Positions 25,039 through 33,537 of a DNA stretch of 64,000 bases are shown here, piece after piece. Source of the stretch: Desulfarculus baarsii DSM 2075 (lineage in GTDB: Bacteria; Desulfobacterota; Desulfarculia; Desulfarculales; Desulfarculaceae). Numbering within the stretch: the first letter of the stretch is position 1; the number at the start of each line of letters is the position of its first letter. A program made the position numbers and the translations under genes. The notes beneath the pieces were generated by a model. It searched no databases. It was not told the origin of the DNA and saw only the letters and a program-made list of their open reading frames with translations. The stretch lies in contig NC_014365.1 in assembly GCF_000143965.1 (NCBI RefSeq), positions 248,001-312,000 on the forward strand, given 5' to 3'.

Positions 25039-26418
25039 ATGACCATGCAAAGCGACATCGGACGGCCCGTCTTGTGGGAGCAAGTCCGTCAAACCATGCG
25101 CGGCCAGGTGGACCACCGCGAGTTCGAGACCTGGCTGGCCCCGCTGGCCATGCGCCTGGAGGCCGACTGGGCCGTGATCTCGGCCCCCAACCGATTTTTT
25201 GTCGATTGGATCAAGGATCATTATCTTTCACAACTCGAACAGGTGATAAGCCAGTGCGCGGCGCGGCCGTTGAGGCTGCGTTTCGAGACCGGCAACGGCC
25301 CAGTTCCCGCTTCGCGGCCCGTCGAGGCCCAACCGGCCCTGGCCCAGCCGGCCCCGGCCGCGCCGGCGCTGACTTCGCTGGCCCAGCCCACGCTCAAGCC
25401 CGGCTACACCTTCGAAACGTTCATCGTCGGCACGTGCAACGAGCTGGCCCACGCGGCCTGTCGGGCGGTGGCCCAGCAGCCGGGCCGGCAATACAACCCG
25501 CTTTTGATCTTCGGCGGGGCCGGCCTGGGCAAGACGCATCTTTTGCACGCGGTGGGCAACGCCTTTTATCAGCGTGACCCCCGGGCCAAGGTGCTCTACA
25601 CCACCTGCGAGGCCTTCACCAACGAGCTGATCCAGGCCGTGCGTTTCGACAGCATCGGCCGGTTCCAGGAAAAATACCGCGGCCTGGACTGCCTGCTGCT
25701 CGACGACATCCAGTTTCTGGCCGGCCGCGAGCGCACGCAAGAGGAGCTTTTCCACACCTTCAACGCCTTGCAAGAGTCGGGTGGGCAGATCGTCCTGACC
25801 TCCGACGACCCGCCTCGTGAATTGCAGGGGGTGGTCAAGCGGCTGCGCACGCGTTTCGAGGGTGGCCTGACGGCCGACCTGCAGCCGCCGCCCTCGGAGA
25901 TCATGGTGGCCATTTTGCAAAGCAAGGCCCTGGCCAAGGGCATGGACCTTTCCGACCAGGTGGCCATGTTCCTGGCCCGTCAACCCGAAAGCAACGTGCG
26001 CGTGCTGGAGGGCTACCTCAACCGGATCATCGCCGTGAGCCGCTTCCAGGGCGTGGAGGTGACGCTGGAGCTGGCGCGGCGGGTGGTGGGGCCGTTGATG
26101 GCCCAGCGCCAGGTTTCGGTGGAGGAGGTGTTGCAGACGGTGGCGGCGCGCTACGGCGTGCGAGTGGGCGAGTTGAAAAGCTCGCGCAAGACCAGGGACG
26201 TGACCAGGCCCCGGCAGGTGGCCATGTTTTTGGCCCGGCAACTGACGGGTCAGTCCTACCCGGAGATCGGCCGGGCCCTGGGCGGCAAGGATCACAGCAC
26301 GGTGGTCAAGGGCGTCAAAAAGATCCAGGGCCAGATGGCCCGGGAAGCGGCGCTGGCCGAGGAGATCCGCACGCTGGAGCGCGAGTTGTTGGAGGGCGGC
26401 GAAACGCCGGTGGATTGA
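25039..26418 (+). CDS. dnaA: Chromosomal replication initiator DnaA
   Basis: A 459-residue AAA+ initiator. N-terminal domain I starts at VLWEQVRQTMRGQVDHREFETWL; a Pro/Ala-rich linker covers about residues 90-125. The Walker A GGAGLGKTH is near residue 160 and Walker B LLLDDIQFL near 223. The C-terminal DNA-binding domain carries the DnaA signature GGKDHSTVVKGVKKI near 414. No good ribosome-binding site is visible; ATG 25039, ATG 25045 and TTG 25030 are all possible. A strong terminator follows, then an AT-rich gap and dnaN. Confidence 0.96.
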   Translation: MTMQSDIGRPVLWEQVRQTMRGQVDHREFETWLAPLAMRLEADWAVISAPNRFFVDWIKDHYLSQLEQVISQCAARPLRLRFETGNGPVPASRPVEAQPALAQPAPAAPALTSLAQPTLKPGYTFETFIVGTCNELAHAACRAVAQQPGRQYNPLLIFGGAGLGKTHLLHAVGNAFYQRDPRAKVLYTTCEAFTNELIQAVRFDSIGRFQEKYRGLDCLLLDDIQFLAGRERTQEELFHTFNALQESGGQIVLTSDDPPRELQGVVKRLRTRFEGGLTADLQPPPSEIMVAILQSKALAKGMDLSDQVAMFLARQPESNVRVLEGYLNRIIAVSRFQGVEVTLELARRVVGPLMAQRQVSVEEVLQTVAARYGVRVGELKSSRKTRDVTRPRQVAMFLARQLTGQSYPEIGRALGGKDHSTVVKGVKKIQGQMAREAALAEEIRTLERELLEGGETPVD

Positions 26419-26778
26419 GCGGCCGCAATGTGGAAAACCGCGCCGCCGGCCGGGCGGGCGGTGGAAAGCCCGGAGTGGAAGTTGAAAACTCCGGGCTATT
26501 TTTTTGCTTTGCTTTCGAGGCGTTATGTTGGTTTTCCACATTTATACATTCATTACTTCCACTACTAATTTCTTAAAGGAAAATTAATATTAGTTCTTAA
26601 GGGGGGCGGGCCGAAAAAACGCGGGCAAACAAGGGCGGGAAAGGGTGAGCCTCGATCAACAAGTTGATATCACGAAATTCTTTGGCTTGAAGGGGCGCTT
26701 GCGTTGGGCTGAAATTTCTGCTTTAATGAAGCCGCGGGCCATGAGGTGCGGACATTTTTGCCAAAGGGATGGGACGGG
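26419..26778. other. Candidate origin region between dnaA and dnaN
   Basis: A 360-base gene-free gap that becomes AT-rich around 26530-26600. DnaA-box-like nonamers are TTTTCCACA at 26532-26540, its complement at 26429-26437 and TTATACATT at 26542-26550. No perfect TTATCCACA box is present. Position beside dnaA and dnaN, and parS sites elsewhere in the window, support an origin here, but the box evidence is thin. The gap also contains the dnaA terminator and the dnaN leader. Confidence 0.4.
26467..26506 (+). terminator. Terminator after dnaA
   Basis: A perfect 10-bp stem (AGCCCGGAGT and its complement) with an 11-base loop is followed by ATTTTTTTGC. Confidence 0.88.
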
Positions 26779-27891
26779 ATGGAACTAACCGCGCGCAAGG
26801 AAGATCTGGCCAGGAATCTGCAAAAATCCCAGTCGGTGGTCGAAAAGCGCACATCGATGCCCATCTTGAGCAACGTCTTGCTGGAGGCGGCCGACGGCGG
26901 GCTGACGGTGACGGCCACGGACCTGGAGATCAGCTTCCAGGGCTCACTGGAGGCCAAGGTCAACAAGCCCGGCCGGGTGACGGTGCCGGCGCGCAAATTC
27001 TACGAGATCATCAAAGAGCTGCCCAGCGACGACGTTTATCTAAAAGAAAAAGAAAATCAGCACATTCACCTGACCGGCGGCCGGGCCAGCTACGACCTTG
27101 TCGGGCTTTCGGCGGCCGATTATCCGGCGCTGCCCGACATCGCGGACCTGAGCTGCCTGGAGGTTGACGGCGACGTTTTGGGCGAGATGATCGAAAAAAC
27201 CATCTTTTCGATCTCGCAGGAGGACACGCGCTTCAATCTGGCCGGTTTGTTCGTCCAGAAGCGGCGGCGCGACGACCGGGAGATCCTGCGCATGGTCTCC
27301 ACCGATGGCCATCGCCTGAGCCTGATCGACCGCGAGATTCCGGGCCTGGCCGCCCTGGACATCGCCGGCGGGGTGATCATCCCGCGCAAGGGCGTGGCCG
27401 AGATGCGCCGCCTGGCCGAGGATGGCGGGCTGAGCCTGGGCCTCAACGCCTCGTTCGCGGTGGTCAAGAAAGACGGGGCCACGCTGATTCTGCGCATGCA
27501 GGAGGGCTCTTTCCCCGACTACGAAGTGGTCGTCCCCAAAAACGCCGGCCGGGTGGCCCTGGTCAACCGCCAGGCCTTCGGCGAGGTGATCCGCCGCGTT
27601 TCGATCCTGGCCACCGACCGTTTCCAGGGCGTGCAGCTTTCGTTCAAGGAGGGCCTGCTGGAGCTGATCAGCCAAAACCCGGACCTGGGCGAGGCCCGCG
27701 AGACGATCGAAGTCGATTACGAAGGCGAATCGTTCACGGTGGGCTTCAACGCCCGTTATTTCCTCGACCTGTGCGGGGCCATGCGTTCCGAGGTGATCAG
27801 CCTGGCCTTTGTCGACGAAAACAACCCCTGCCTGATCAAGGGCGAGGGCGACGAGGGCTTCCTCAGCGTGATCATGCCCATGCGCCTCTAG
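26779..27891 (+). CDS. dnaN: DNA polymerase III beta sliding clamp
   Basis: A 370-residue sliding clamp made of three repeated clamp domains. It opens with MELTARKEDLARNLQKSQSV and keeps conserved blocks such as the MPILSNVLLEA region (near residue 34), VSTDGHRLSL (near 174) and the C-terminal VIMPMRL that forms part of the partner-binding pocket. ATG 26779 follows a GGGA-rich leader. Length is typical (about 366). It follows dnaA across a possible origin and is convergent with the next gene across a shared terminator. Confidence 0.96.
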   Translation: MELTARKEDLARNLQKSQSVVEKRTSMPILSNVLLEAADGGLTVTATDLEISFQGSLEAKVNKPGRVTVPARKFYEIIKELPSDDVYLKEKENQHIHLTGGRASYDLVGLSAADYPALPDIADLSCLEVDGDVLGEMIEKTIFSISQEDTRFNLAGLFVQKRRRDDREILRMVSTDGHRLSLIDREIPGLAALDIAGGVIIPRKGVAEMRRLAEDGGLSLGLNASFAVVKKDGATLILRMQEGSFPDYEVVVPKNAGRVALVNRQAFGEVIRRVSILATDRFQGVQLSFKEGLLELISQNPDLGEARETIEVDYEGESFTVGFNARYFLDLCGAMRSEVISLAFVDENNPCLIKGEGDEGFLSVIMPMRL

Positions 27892-27924
27892 AAGCGCGCG
27901 GCCCTGGTTGGGGCTGAATGTAAA

Positions 27925-27970
27925 AAACGGCGCGGCCGGAGCGATTGTCTCCGGCCGCGTTGTTTGTTTG
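27925..27970. terminator. Bidirectional terminator between dnaN and the binding-protein gene
   Basis: A perfect 11-bp stem, CGCGGCCGGAG and its complement (27931-27959), is flanked by AAAAAA on the left and TTGTTTGTTT on the right, so it can stop transcription from both convergent genes. Confidence 0.88.
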
Positions 27971-27981
27971 GCGACGTCCGT

Positions 27982-29106
27982 TCAGCGCATGTCAAAGGGA
28001 TATGGAATCAGTTCGGCCACGGTGGGCTGGATGATCTTGCCGTCGGGGCCGCGCATGATCACCTGGGCCCCGCGGTTGAATTCGTAGATGAGCTGGCGAT
28101 CGACGGCCGAGGGCGCGGCCAGCGCGCCGCCGGGCAGGACGTTGACGACGGCCTTGATGTCGGTGTCGCCGGCGCTGACGGCCTTCAGGACGGCGGTGGT
28201 CAGGGCGGTGGCGGTCAGGTTGTAGAGGGCGTTTTCGACGTTGGCGCCGCTGTGGATGACCCCGGCCCCGCTGAGCACGGCCGCCCCGACCTGGAATTTG
28301 GAATATGGCGCGTAGGCCATGCGCGAGGCCTTGGTTGCGGCCTCGATCAGGCTTTTGATCTCTTTTTCCTCGAGCTTGGGCACGAACCAGCGGCGATAGA
28401 TGCGCTCGAAGCGGCCGTCTTGCTGGATGGCGGCCAGGCCCTGGCTGATGGCCCTGGCCAAGTCGGGGCGATCGCGGGCGATGAGGTAGTAGATATTGAT
28501 GACTTGGATAGGCGTGCCCACGGCGCTGATGTTTTTGTAGCCCTGGTTTTTGATGAAAAAGTGGCCCGCCCGCCCGGCGATGACGCAGGCGTCGGCCCGG
28601 CCGTCGTTGAGGGCTTGCAGGGCCTGGGGCTCGTTGTCGAAAAGCAGCAGGTTGGCCTTGGTCTTTTTGGCCAGGAGCTGCTGGTAGAGTGAGCCGCGTT
28701 GGGTGGCCACGGTGCGGCCGTCCAGGTCGGCGATGGTGCGTATTTTGGACGAGGCGGCGGTGAAGATGCGCACGTCCAGCTCGCAGGTGGGCCGATCGGG
28801 GAAGAGCAGGTCTTTCTCGCGTTGGGGCGTCTTGGCCGCGCCGGAACTGAGCTGGACGTTGCCAGCTTTGAGCTGGCGCTGAATCTCGTCCCACGGCCCG
28901 GGCCGCATGATCAGGTTGAATCCGCTGCCTTCCAGGGCCTGTTGCAGCACATCTATCTCGAAGCCCTTGGGCTGGCCGCCCTCGACGTAGGTGAAGGGCG
29001 GGAAGGCGTTGTCAAAGGCGTAGATGACCTCGCGCTTGCCGGCGATGGCTGGCCCGGCCCAGGTCAGCAGGATGGCGGCGAGAAGCAGGGCGATCGTCTT
29101 TTTCAT
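27982..29106 (-). CDS. Periplasmic solute-binding protein fused to an inactive cytidine-deaminase fold
   Basis: A 374-residue exported protein. A signal peptide (MKKTIALLLAAILLTW, cleavage near AIA-GKR) leads into a family 3 periplasmic binding domain (about residues 25-255: YAFDNAFPPFTYVEGGQPKG). Residues about 260-374 align with cytidine deaminase: AYAPYSKFQVGAA, GANVENALY, LKAVSAGDT and VAELIPYPF. The zinc ligands and catalytic Glu are lost: CAE becomes TAL, and PCGAC becomes PSAVD. The nucleoside-contacting Phe and Asn-x-Glu residues remain. Catalysis is thus unlikely and nucleoside sensing or binding is inferred. GGAGG precedes ATG 29106. No transporter genes are adjacent. Confidence 0.85.
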   Translation of the reverse strand: MKKTIALLLAAILLTWAGPAIAGKREVIYAFDNAFPPFTYVEGGQPKGFEIDVLQQALEGSGFNLIMRPGPWDEIQRQLKAGNVQLSSGAAKTPQREKDLLFPDRPTCELDVRIFTAASSKIRTIADLDGRTVATQRGSLYQQLLAKKTKANLLLFDNEPQALQALNDGRADACVIAGRAGHFFIKNQGYKNISAVGTPIQVINIYYLIARDRPDLARAISQGLAAIQQDGRFERIYRRWFVPKLEEKEIKSLIEAATKASRMAYAPYSKFQVGAAVLSGAGVIHSGANVENALYNLTATALTTAVLKAVSAGDTDIKAVVNVLPGGALAAPSAVDRQLIYEFNRGAQVIMRGPDGKIIQPTVAELIPYPFDMR

Positions 29107-29468
29107 GGCCTGGCCTCCGGTTTGTCGTGTTTTTTTGATTGGAGTATGAATCATCGGCGGCCGAGGGCCAAGGGCGTTTTTGGCAGGCGGTTCGACCCTG
29201 GGCGATAATGTTGAAATATTTATCGTTTATTACATCGTTATATAGGAGTTTTTATCTATTTAAATTTTTTTTGCTTTTCTGATATAGCAGCGCAATATCC
29301 ATTGATTATCAAATTGCCCACCGATTAACTGTTTAATTAAACTGATCAATATTATGAAACAAGCTTGCGTTTAAGTTTGCTTTTCCCGTGAATAATCGCT
29401 TGTCAGAATGCTGGCCAACGGCTATGTTTAATTTGATAATTATTATCGAATCTTCTGGGAGAAAGCAC
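29107..29468. other. AT-rich intergenic region with divergent promoters
   Basis: About 360 bases, much more AT-rich than the surroundings, between the divergent binding-protein gene and the Cys-rich small gene. It holds GATAAT/ATTATC-type elements (29203 onward and 29435-29447) but no recognisable gene. It probably carries both promoters. Confidence 0.6.
29435..29447. promoter_or_regulatory. Fur-box-like palindrome
   Basis: GATAAT-T-ATTATC is a perfect 6-1-6 palindrome as in Fur-type operators. It lies 22 bases before the start of the Cys-rich small gene. Confidence 0.45.
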
Positions 29469-29672
29469 ATGGCCGCTGAATGCGAACTTCTAGCAAAATG
29501 CGGGTTTTTCAAGAAATACGCCGAGAGCAAGGATCTGGCCTGTCGGGGGTTTATCCGGCAATATTGCCGCGGCGATGGGCAAGCGAGCTGCAAGCGCAAG
29601 GAATATCGTCAAAAGCACGGCTCCGCGCCTTCCGACGACATGATGCCTTCGGGCCAGTTCATGAGCGCCTGA
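29469..29672 (+). CDS. Cys-rich small protein
   Basis: A 67-residue soluble protein with five cysteines (in ECELLAKCGFF, DLACRGF, QYCRG and SCKRKEY), an aromatic-basic middle and a PSDDMMPSGQF end. Such spacing suggests a metal or Fe-S site. The pattern is remembered as a small conserved protein of sulfate-reducing and related deltaproteobacteria, but no function is known. ATG 29469 follows GGGAGA. A Fur-box-like palindrome sits directly upstream, hinting at iron or metal control. It is transcribed alone and followed by a terminator. Confidence 0.72.
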   Translation: MAAECELLAKCGFFKKYAESKDLACRGFIRQYCRGDGQASCKRKEYRQKHGSAPSDDMMPSGQFMSA

Positions 29673-29683
29673 GGCCTTTTTCG

Positions 29684-29731
29684 GCGCGGCCGGCGGCGTG
29701 TTGAACGGGCGCTTGGCCGCGCTTTTTTTCG
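29684..29731 (+). terminator. Terminator after the Cys-rich gene
   Basis: GCGCGGCC pairs with GGCCGCGC across a 23-base loop and is followed by TTTTTTT. The loop is long, so strength is uncertain. Confidence 0.55.
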
Positions 29732-29741
29732 TTTGTGGGGC

Positions 29742-30308
29742 TCAGAAATTCTTGTATGGCCTGGCTCGGCCGGCCCAGACGCTGGTTGGGTATTCCTCGG
29801 TCAATTTTCGATAGGCGCTTTTGAGGTGCAGGGCCTGGGCGCTTTGGCGATAGCCAGCCACGCCGCGCAGAAACACGGCCTCGGCGGCGGCGGCGCTTTT
29901 GGGGTGCAGGCTGATGACGCGCTCCAGGTGATTGAGCGCGCCCAGCCAGCGCCGCTCCAGCATTTCAAACTTGGCCAGGCCCAGCAGCAGCCACGGCGTC
30001 AGCTCGGCGGCCGGCTGAAAACCGGCGGCGGCTTGCAGTTGGCGTCCGTCGGCGGCGGCGACGACCAGCCACGGCGTCCAACGCACGCCATAGTCTTCGC
30101 TGTGGGGCAGGGCGTCGGCGTGAACGCGCAGTGGCGTCATGTGGCCATCGATGGTGGCGCGGACATCGCGGTCGGGGAAGGTCTCGGCCTCCATCATCCG
30201 GCAGCCGACGCACTCTGGCAGGTGAAAGTCGATCAGCACGGGCCGGCCGGCCTGTTGGGCCCATTCAAAGGCCGCGCGCCAGTTGACGTTCCATTCCGGG
30301 CTGTTCAT
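29742..30308 (-). CDS. Thioredoxin-fold protein
   Basis: A 188-residue protein with a thioredoxin fold and redox motif CVGC (near residues 33-36, in DFHLPECVGCRMMEAETF), a cis-Pro region WTPWLVV, and a C-terminal helical half resembling a tetratricopeptide-like stretch (LERVISLHPKSAAAAEAVFLRGVAGYR). No signal peptide is seen, so it should be cytoplasmic. It resembles thioredoxin-family proteins of the DUF255/thioredoxin_7 kind. Substrate is unknown. It lies just downstream (minus strand) of the gap following the hybrid kinase gene and may be its own unit. Confidence 0.75.
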   Translation of the reverse strand: MNSPEWNVNWRAAFEWAQQAGRPVLIDFHLPECVGCRMMEAETFPDRDVRATIDGHMTPLRVHADALPHSEDYGVRWTPWLVVAAADGRQLQAAAGFQPAAELTPWLLLGLAKFEMLERRWLGALNHLERVISLHPKSAAAAEAVFLRGVAGYRQSAQALHLKSAYRKLTEEYPTSVWAGRARPYKNF

Positions 30309-30460
30309 TTGCGCTCCATGGTTGGATGTCTTGGTTGATCAGCCGGCTGTCGGCGCGCATGGATTCCGGCTGGTTCGCGGGCGTGGCGACGCCGCTGGCC
30401 GCCCCGCCCACACGCATAATTTATTTTGCCGTCATGGGCGCGGCCCGCGCGATTGTTTTT

Positions 30461-32929
30461 TTAGCGCGCGCGTAGGTTTTCGTCGGCGCGGCTCAGGGCC
30501 CGGCGGATGGCCTGAGCCAGATCCAGGCGGCGGATGGGCTTGTCCAGGTAGGTCAGGTTGGCCAGGTTGCCAAAGGGCGATGGTCCACGCTTGTGATAGC
30601 CCGAGAGGATGATCACCGGCAATCTGGGCCTGGCGTTGAGGAAGTTGCGCGCCAGTTCCTCGCCGGTCATGCCGGGCATGGTCATGTCGGTGATGACCAG
30701 GTCGAACAGCTCCGGCGAGGAGTTGAAGTCGCGCAGGGCCGATTCGGGCGAGGTCTTGCCCACGACCTGATAACCCAGGTCCTCGAGGATCATGGTGGTG
30801 GCGTCGACCAGTTGTGGTTCGTCGTCGATCAGCAAAATGGTTTCGCTGCCCACGGGCGCCTGATCGACGACATAGGGTTTTTCCTCGGGCGGCATTTCTT
30901 GGGTCAGCGGTAGGAACACGCTGAACACCGAGCCTTGACCGGGCTTGCTGCGCATGGTCACCGCCCCGCCCAGGGAGTTGACGATGCCCATGGCCACCGA
31001 AAGGCCCAGCCCGTTGCCGCCGGCCTTTTGCTTGGTGGTGAAAAAGGGGTCGAACACGCGGTCCATGGTCTCTTGGCTCATGCCGTGGCCGGTGTCGGCG
31101 ATGTCGATGCGCGCGAAGCGTCCGGGCCTGGCGTTGGTGAAATGAATGCCGGCCAGGGGTTCGACATCGACGACGGTCTGTTCCGAGAGGCTCACGCGCA
31201 GCACGCCGCCGCCGGGCATGGCCTGGCCGGCGTTGGCGCAGATGTTCATCAGCACCTGATGCAGCTCGGTGGAGTCGGCCATGACGCGGCTTTCGATGTC
31301 GGTGTTGGCCTGGACCTCGACCGTAGCCGGCAAGGTGGCCCGCAGCATGTTCAAGACTTCGTCGGTGACGGCCTTGATTTTCATGGGCGCGCGGTTTCGT
31401 TCGCTGGGCTTGCTGAAGCTGAGGATCTGCCGCACCAGGATCTGGGCCCGTTCGCAGGCGGTGACCACCTCGCCCAAGTTGTTGGCCAGGGCTTGTCGGT
31501 CGTCCAGGCGGCCCAGCGAGGCCTCGGTGAAACCCATGATCGCCGCCAGGATGTTGTTGAAATCGTGGGCGATGCCCCGCGACAAGGTGCCGATGGCCTC
31601 CATTTTCTGGGCCTGGCGCAGACGCGCTTCAAGGGCGATCTGGGCGGTGACGTCCTTGCCCACCAGGAAATAGTGGGTGTCTTTGTCTATCTCGTTGGTC
31701 ACCGGCGAGATGTTGGCCTCGACGACGATGGTTTGGCCGTTTTTGCGGCTGGTGGTCAGCCTTCCGCTCCAGGGCCGGCCTTCCTTTAGGGCCTGTTTCA
31801 GGGACTCGGGCAGGCCCTGGCCCGGCCTTTTGGGATAAATGATCGAGTAGTGGCAGCCGAGCAGTTCTTCCTTGTCGAACTGGCTGATCTCCTCGGCGGC
31901 CTTGTTGACGTAGCCGATGACGCCGTCTTTGTCGACGTAGACCAGGCCCTCGGCGATCTGGCCCATGGCCGACAGCAGCATGGCTTTTTCGCGGCGGGCG
32001 CGGATGATGCGCACGCCGTAAGACAGGTTGTCGGCCAGGTTTTGCAGGATGGCCGCTTCCTCGCTGGAAAAAGAATATGGCTCGCGGGCGAAGACGGTCA
32101 GCGCGCCCAGGGCCCGGCCGGCCTCGTCGCGCAGGGGCAGGCTGATGCACGAGCGCAGGCCTTTTTTCAGCAGCATGTCGCGCCAGGGCTGGTAGTTGGG
32201 CATGGCGGCGATATCGTAGACGATCTGGTGGCCGCCGCTGTTGATGGCCTTGGCCGTGATGCTGGTGGACTGCTTGTCGTCGTCCCAACTGAGGTTTTTG
32301 ACTATGGCGTTGGTTTCGAAATAGTCCAGGCCGTGGAAGGCCATCAGGGACAGGGCGCGCTTTTGATCCTGGTTGGCGTAGACGATCATCGCCGCGTGAT
32401 AGCCGCCTTCCTCGACGACGATGCGGCAGCATTGGTTGATGATGGCCGCTTCGCTCTCGCCGGCGATGATGCTCTGGGCGCTTTTGCATAGGCAACGCAG
32501 CGCCCGAAAAGATAGGTCGTGGGTGAACTTGTCCAACAGCGGCGGGGCGTATGGCGCGATCACCTCGGCGAAGCCCAGGAGCATGCCGCCTTCGTTGAAA
32601 TAGGGCGTCAACGAGCTTTCCCACTGGCCTTCGTCACCCAGGTCCAGGCGCGATTTCATCTCGACGCCGCGGGCCATGGCCTCGCTCAGGGGGCAGGCGG
32701 CGCAACGCTGGGACTGTTGGCCCCAGACGCGGCAACAGGGGTTGCCGATCAGCGAATCCAAAAACAGCCCGGCTTTTTTGCAGGCAGCTTCGTTGGCCCA
32801 GGTTATCTTGCCGTGGGGATCGAGAAAAACGACCATCTGGCGCAGGCCGTCGATGACTTTGGTTTGAAAATGGGGCAGCGGGCTTTGGCTCAAACGTCGC
32901 GCGGCGCCCTCGGCCGTGATTGCTCCCAT
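30461..32929 (-). CDS. Hybrid sensor histidine kinase (PAS-GAF-PAS-HK-REC)
   Basis: An 822-residue soluble kinase. Domain order: PAS with a Cys cluster (NPCCRVWGQQSQRCAACPL, about residues 63-81), GAF (about 140-310), PAS (about 318-430), HisKA with phospho-accepting His in IAHDFNNILAAIMG (near 455), HATPase (GNGLGLSVAMGIV), and a C-terminal receiver with Asp in DLVITDMTMPG (near 746). No membrane segment is present. The Cys cluster might bind a cofactor. Its upstream neighbours are a CheW-like gene set and an NtrC-type activator on the same strand, but the hybrid receiver suggests its output may be internal or through another partner. Confidence 0.9.
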   Translation of the reverse strand: MGAITAEGAARRLSQSPLPHFQTKVIDGLRQMVVFLDPHGKITWANEAACKKAGLFLDSLIGNPCCRVWGQQSQRCAACPLSEAMARGVEMKSRLDLGDEGQWESSLTPYFNEGGMLLGFAEVIAPYAPPLLDKFTHDLSFRALRCLCKSAQSIIAGESEAAIINQCCRIVVEEGGYHAAMIVYANQDQKRALSLMAFHGLDYFETNAIVKNLSWDDDKQSTSITAKAINSGGHQIVYDIAAMPNYQPWRDMLLKKGLRSCISLPLRDEAGRALGALTVFAREPYSFSSEEAAILQNLADNLSYGVRIIRARREKAMLLSAMGQIAEGLVYVDKDGVIGYVNKAAEEISQFDKEELLGCHYSIIYPKRPGQGLPESLKQALKEGRPWSGRLTTSRKNGQTIVVEANISPVTNEIDKDTHYFLVGKDVTAQIALEARLRQAQKMEAIGTLSRGIAHDFNNILAAIMGFTEASLGRLDDRQALANNLGEVVTACERAQILVRQILSFSKPSERNRAPMKIKAVTDEVLNMLRATLPATVEVQANTDIESRVMADSTELHQVLMNICANAGQAMPGGGVLRVSLSEQTVVDVEPLAGIHFTNARPGRFARIDIADTGHGMSQETMDRVFDPFFTTKQKAGGNGLGLSVAMGIVNSLGGAVTMRSKPGQGSVFSVFLPLTQEMPPEEKPYVVDQAPVGSETILLIDDEPQLVDATTMILEDLGYQVVGKTSPESALRDFNSSPELFDLVITDMTMPGMTGEELARNFLNARPRLPVIILSGYHKRGPSPFGNLANLTYLDKPIRRLDLAQAIRRALSRADENLRAR

Positions 32930-33026
32930 GTGTCGCTTCCTTGGATGATCTAACCAGGCTGTGGCGGTTCAGAAGCAGCGCTCGGGCGGAAAGCCGGGGG
33001 CATGCCGCCCCCGGCCCGCCATATTA

Positions 33027-33314
33027 TCAATGGCGGGAACCGGCCCGCGTGGTCAGGCGGTGCTTGATCAGCGCCAGTTGCCTTGTCACGTTGTCGCAAA
33101 GCTCGGCCGAGACGCCGGCCGATTCCGCCATGGAAGCCCAAAAAGGTAAAATAGCTTCGAGCCCGTCGGTGACGGCCTTGATATCCTGGCCGTGGCGCAG
33201 GACAAACTCGTTGGCGTCGCCGTATTCGCCCGAAAGTTGACACAACTGGCGGGCTTTGGCCAAAAGCGTTTGGACGTGCTGATAGATTTCCGGGTTGAAC
33301 TGTTCTTCGGTCAT
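33027..33314 (-). CDS. Small helical protein of the CheW-like operon
   Basis: A 95-residue protein predicted to be largely helical (FNPEIYQHVQTLLAKARQL, then LRHGQDIKAVTDGLEAILPFW). No family was recognised. The reading frame is open further upstream, but that part overlaps the 59-residue gene in another frame, so ATG 33314 was chosen; its ribosome-binding site is weak, and translational coupling to the gene 25 bases upstream is plausible. It is the third gene in the sigma-54-driven unit. Confidence 0.6.
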   Translation of the reverse strand: MTEEQFNPEIYQHVQTLLAKARQLCQLSGEYGDANEFVLRHGQDIKAVTDGLEAILPFWASMAESAGVSAELCDNVTRQLALIKHRLTTRAGSRH

Positions 33315-33339
33315 GGTCGCCAGCCGCGCGCCGACCGCT

Positions 33340-33519
33340 TCAGCGGCCGGCGGCCGGCGCGGATTTGGCCAGCCGCCATACGTCATGGGCCGCGCAACGC
33401 GGGTCGTAGGCTTGGGGTTGTTGTTGGCAGGCTTCTTCCAGGTCGGCCAGGCAAGCGCTTTGGCGCGAAAGGCCGTCAATGAATTCCAATAGTTGCGCGC
33501 GGACGTGTTCGTAGGTCAC
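33340..33519 (-). CDS. 59-residue protein of the CheW-like operon
   Basis: A short gene starting at GTG 33519 with AAGGGGG upstream. The product is polar and helical at the start (YEHVRAQLLEFIDGLSRQS) with three Cys residues (23, 31 and 42). It begins 18 bases after the CheW-like gene and ends 25 bases before the next small gene, fitting a three-gene operon. Codon use resembles that of neighbouring genes. No family was recognised. Confidence 0.6.
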   Translation of the reverse strand: MTYEHVRAQLLEFIDGLSRQSACLADLEEACQQQPQAYDPRCAAHDVWRLAKSAPAAGR

Positions 33520-33537
33520 GGTCGCCCCCTTGGCTTG

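Noticed and set aside
24809-25042. A 77-codon plus-strand frame upstream of dnaA
   Set aside because: No ribosome-binding site, atypical codons, and it runs through the cooC promoter region and into the dnaA start.
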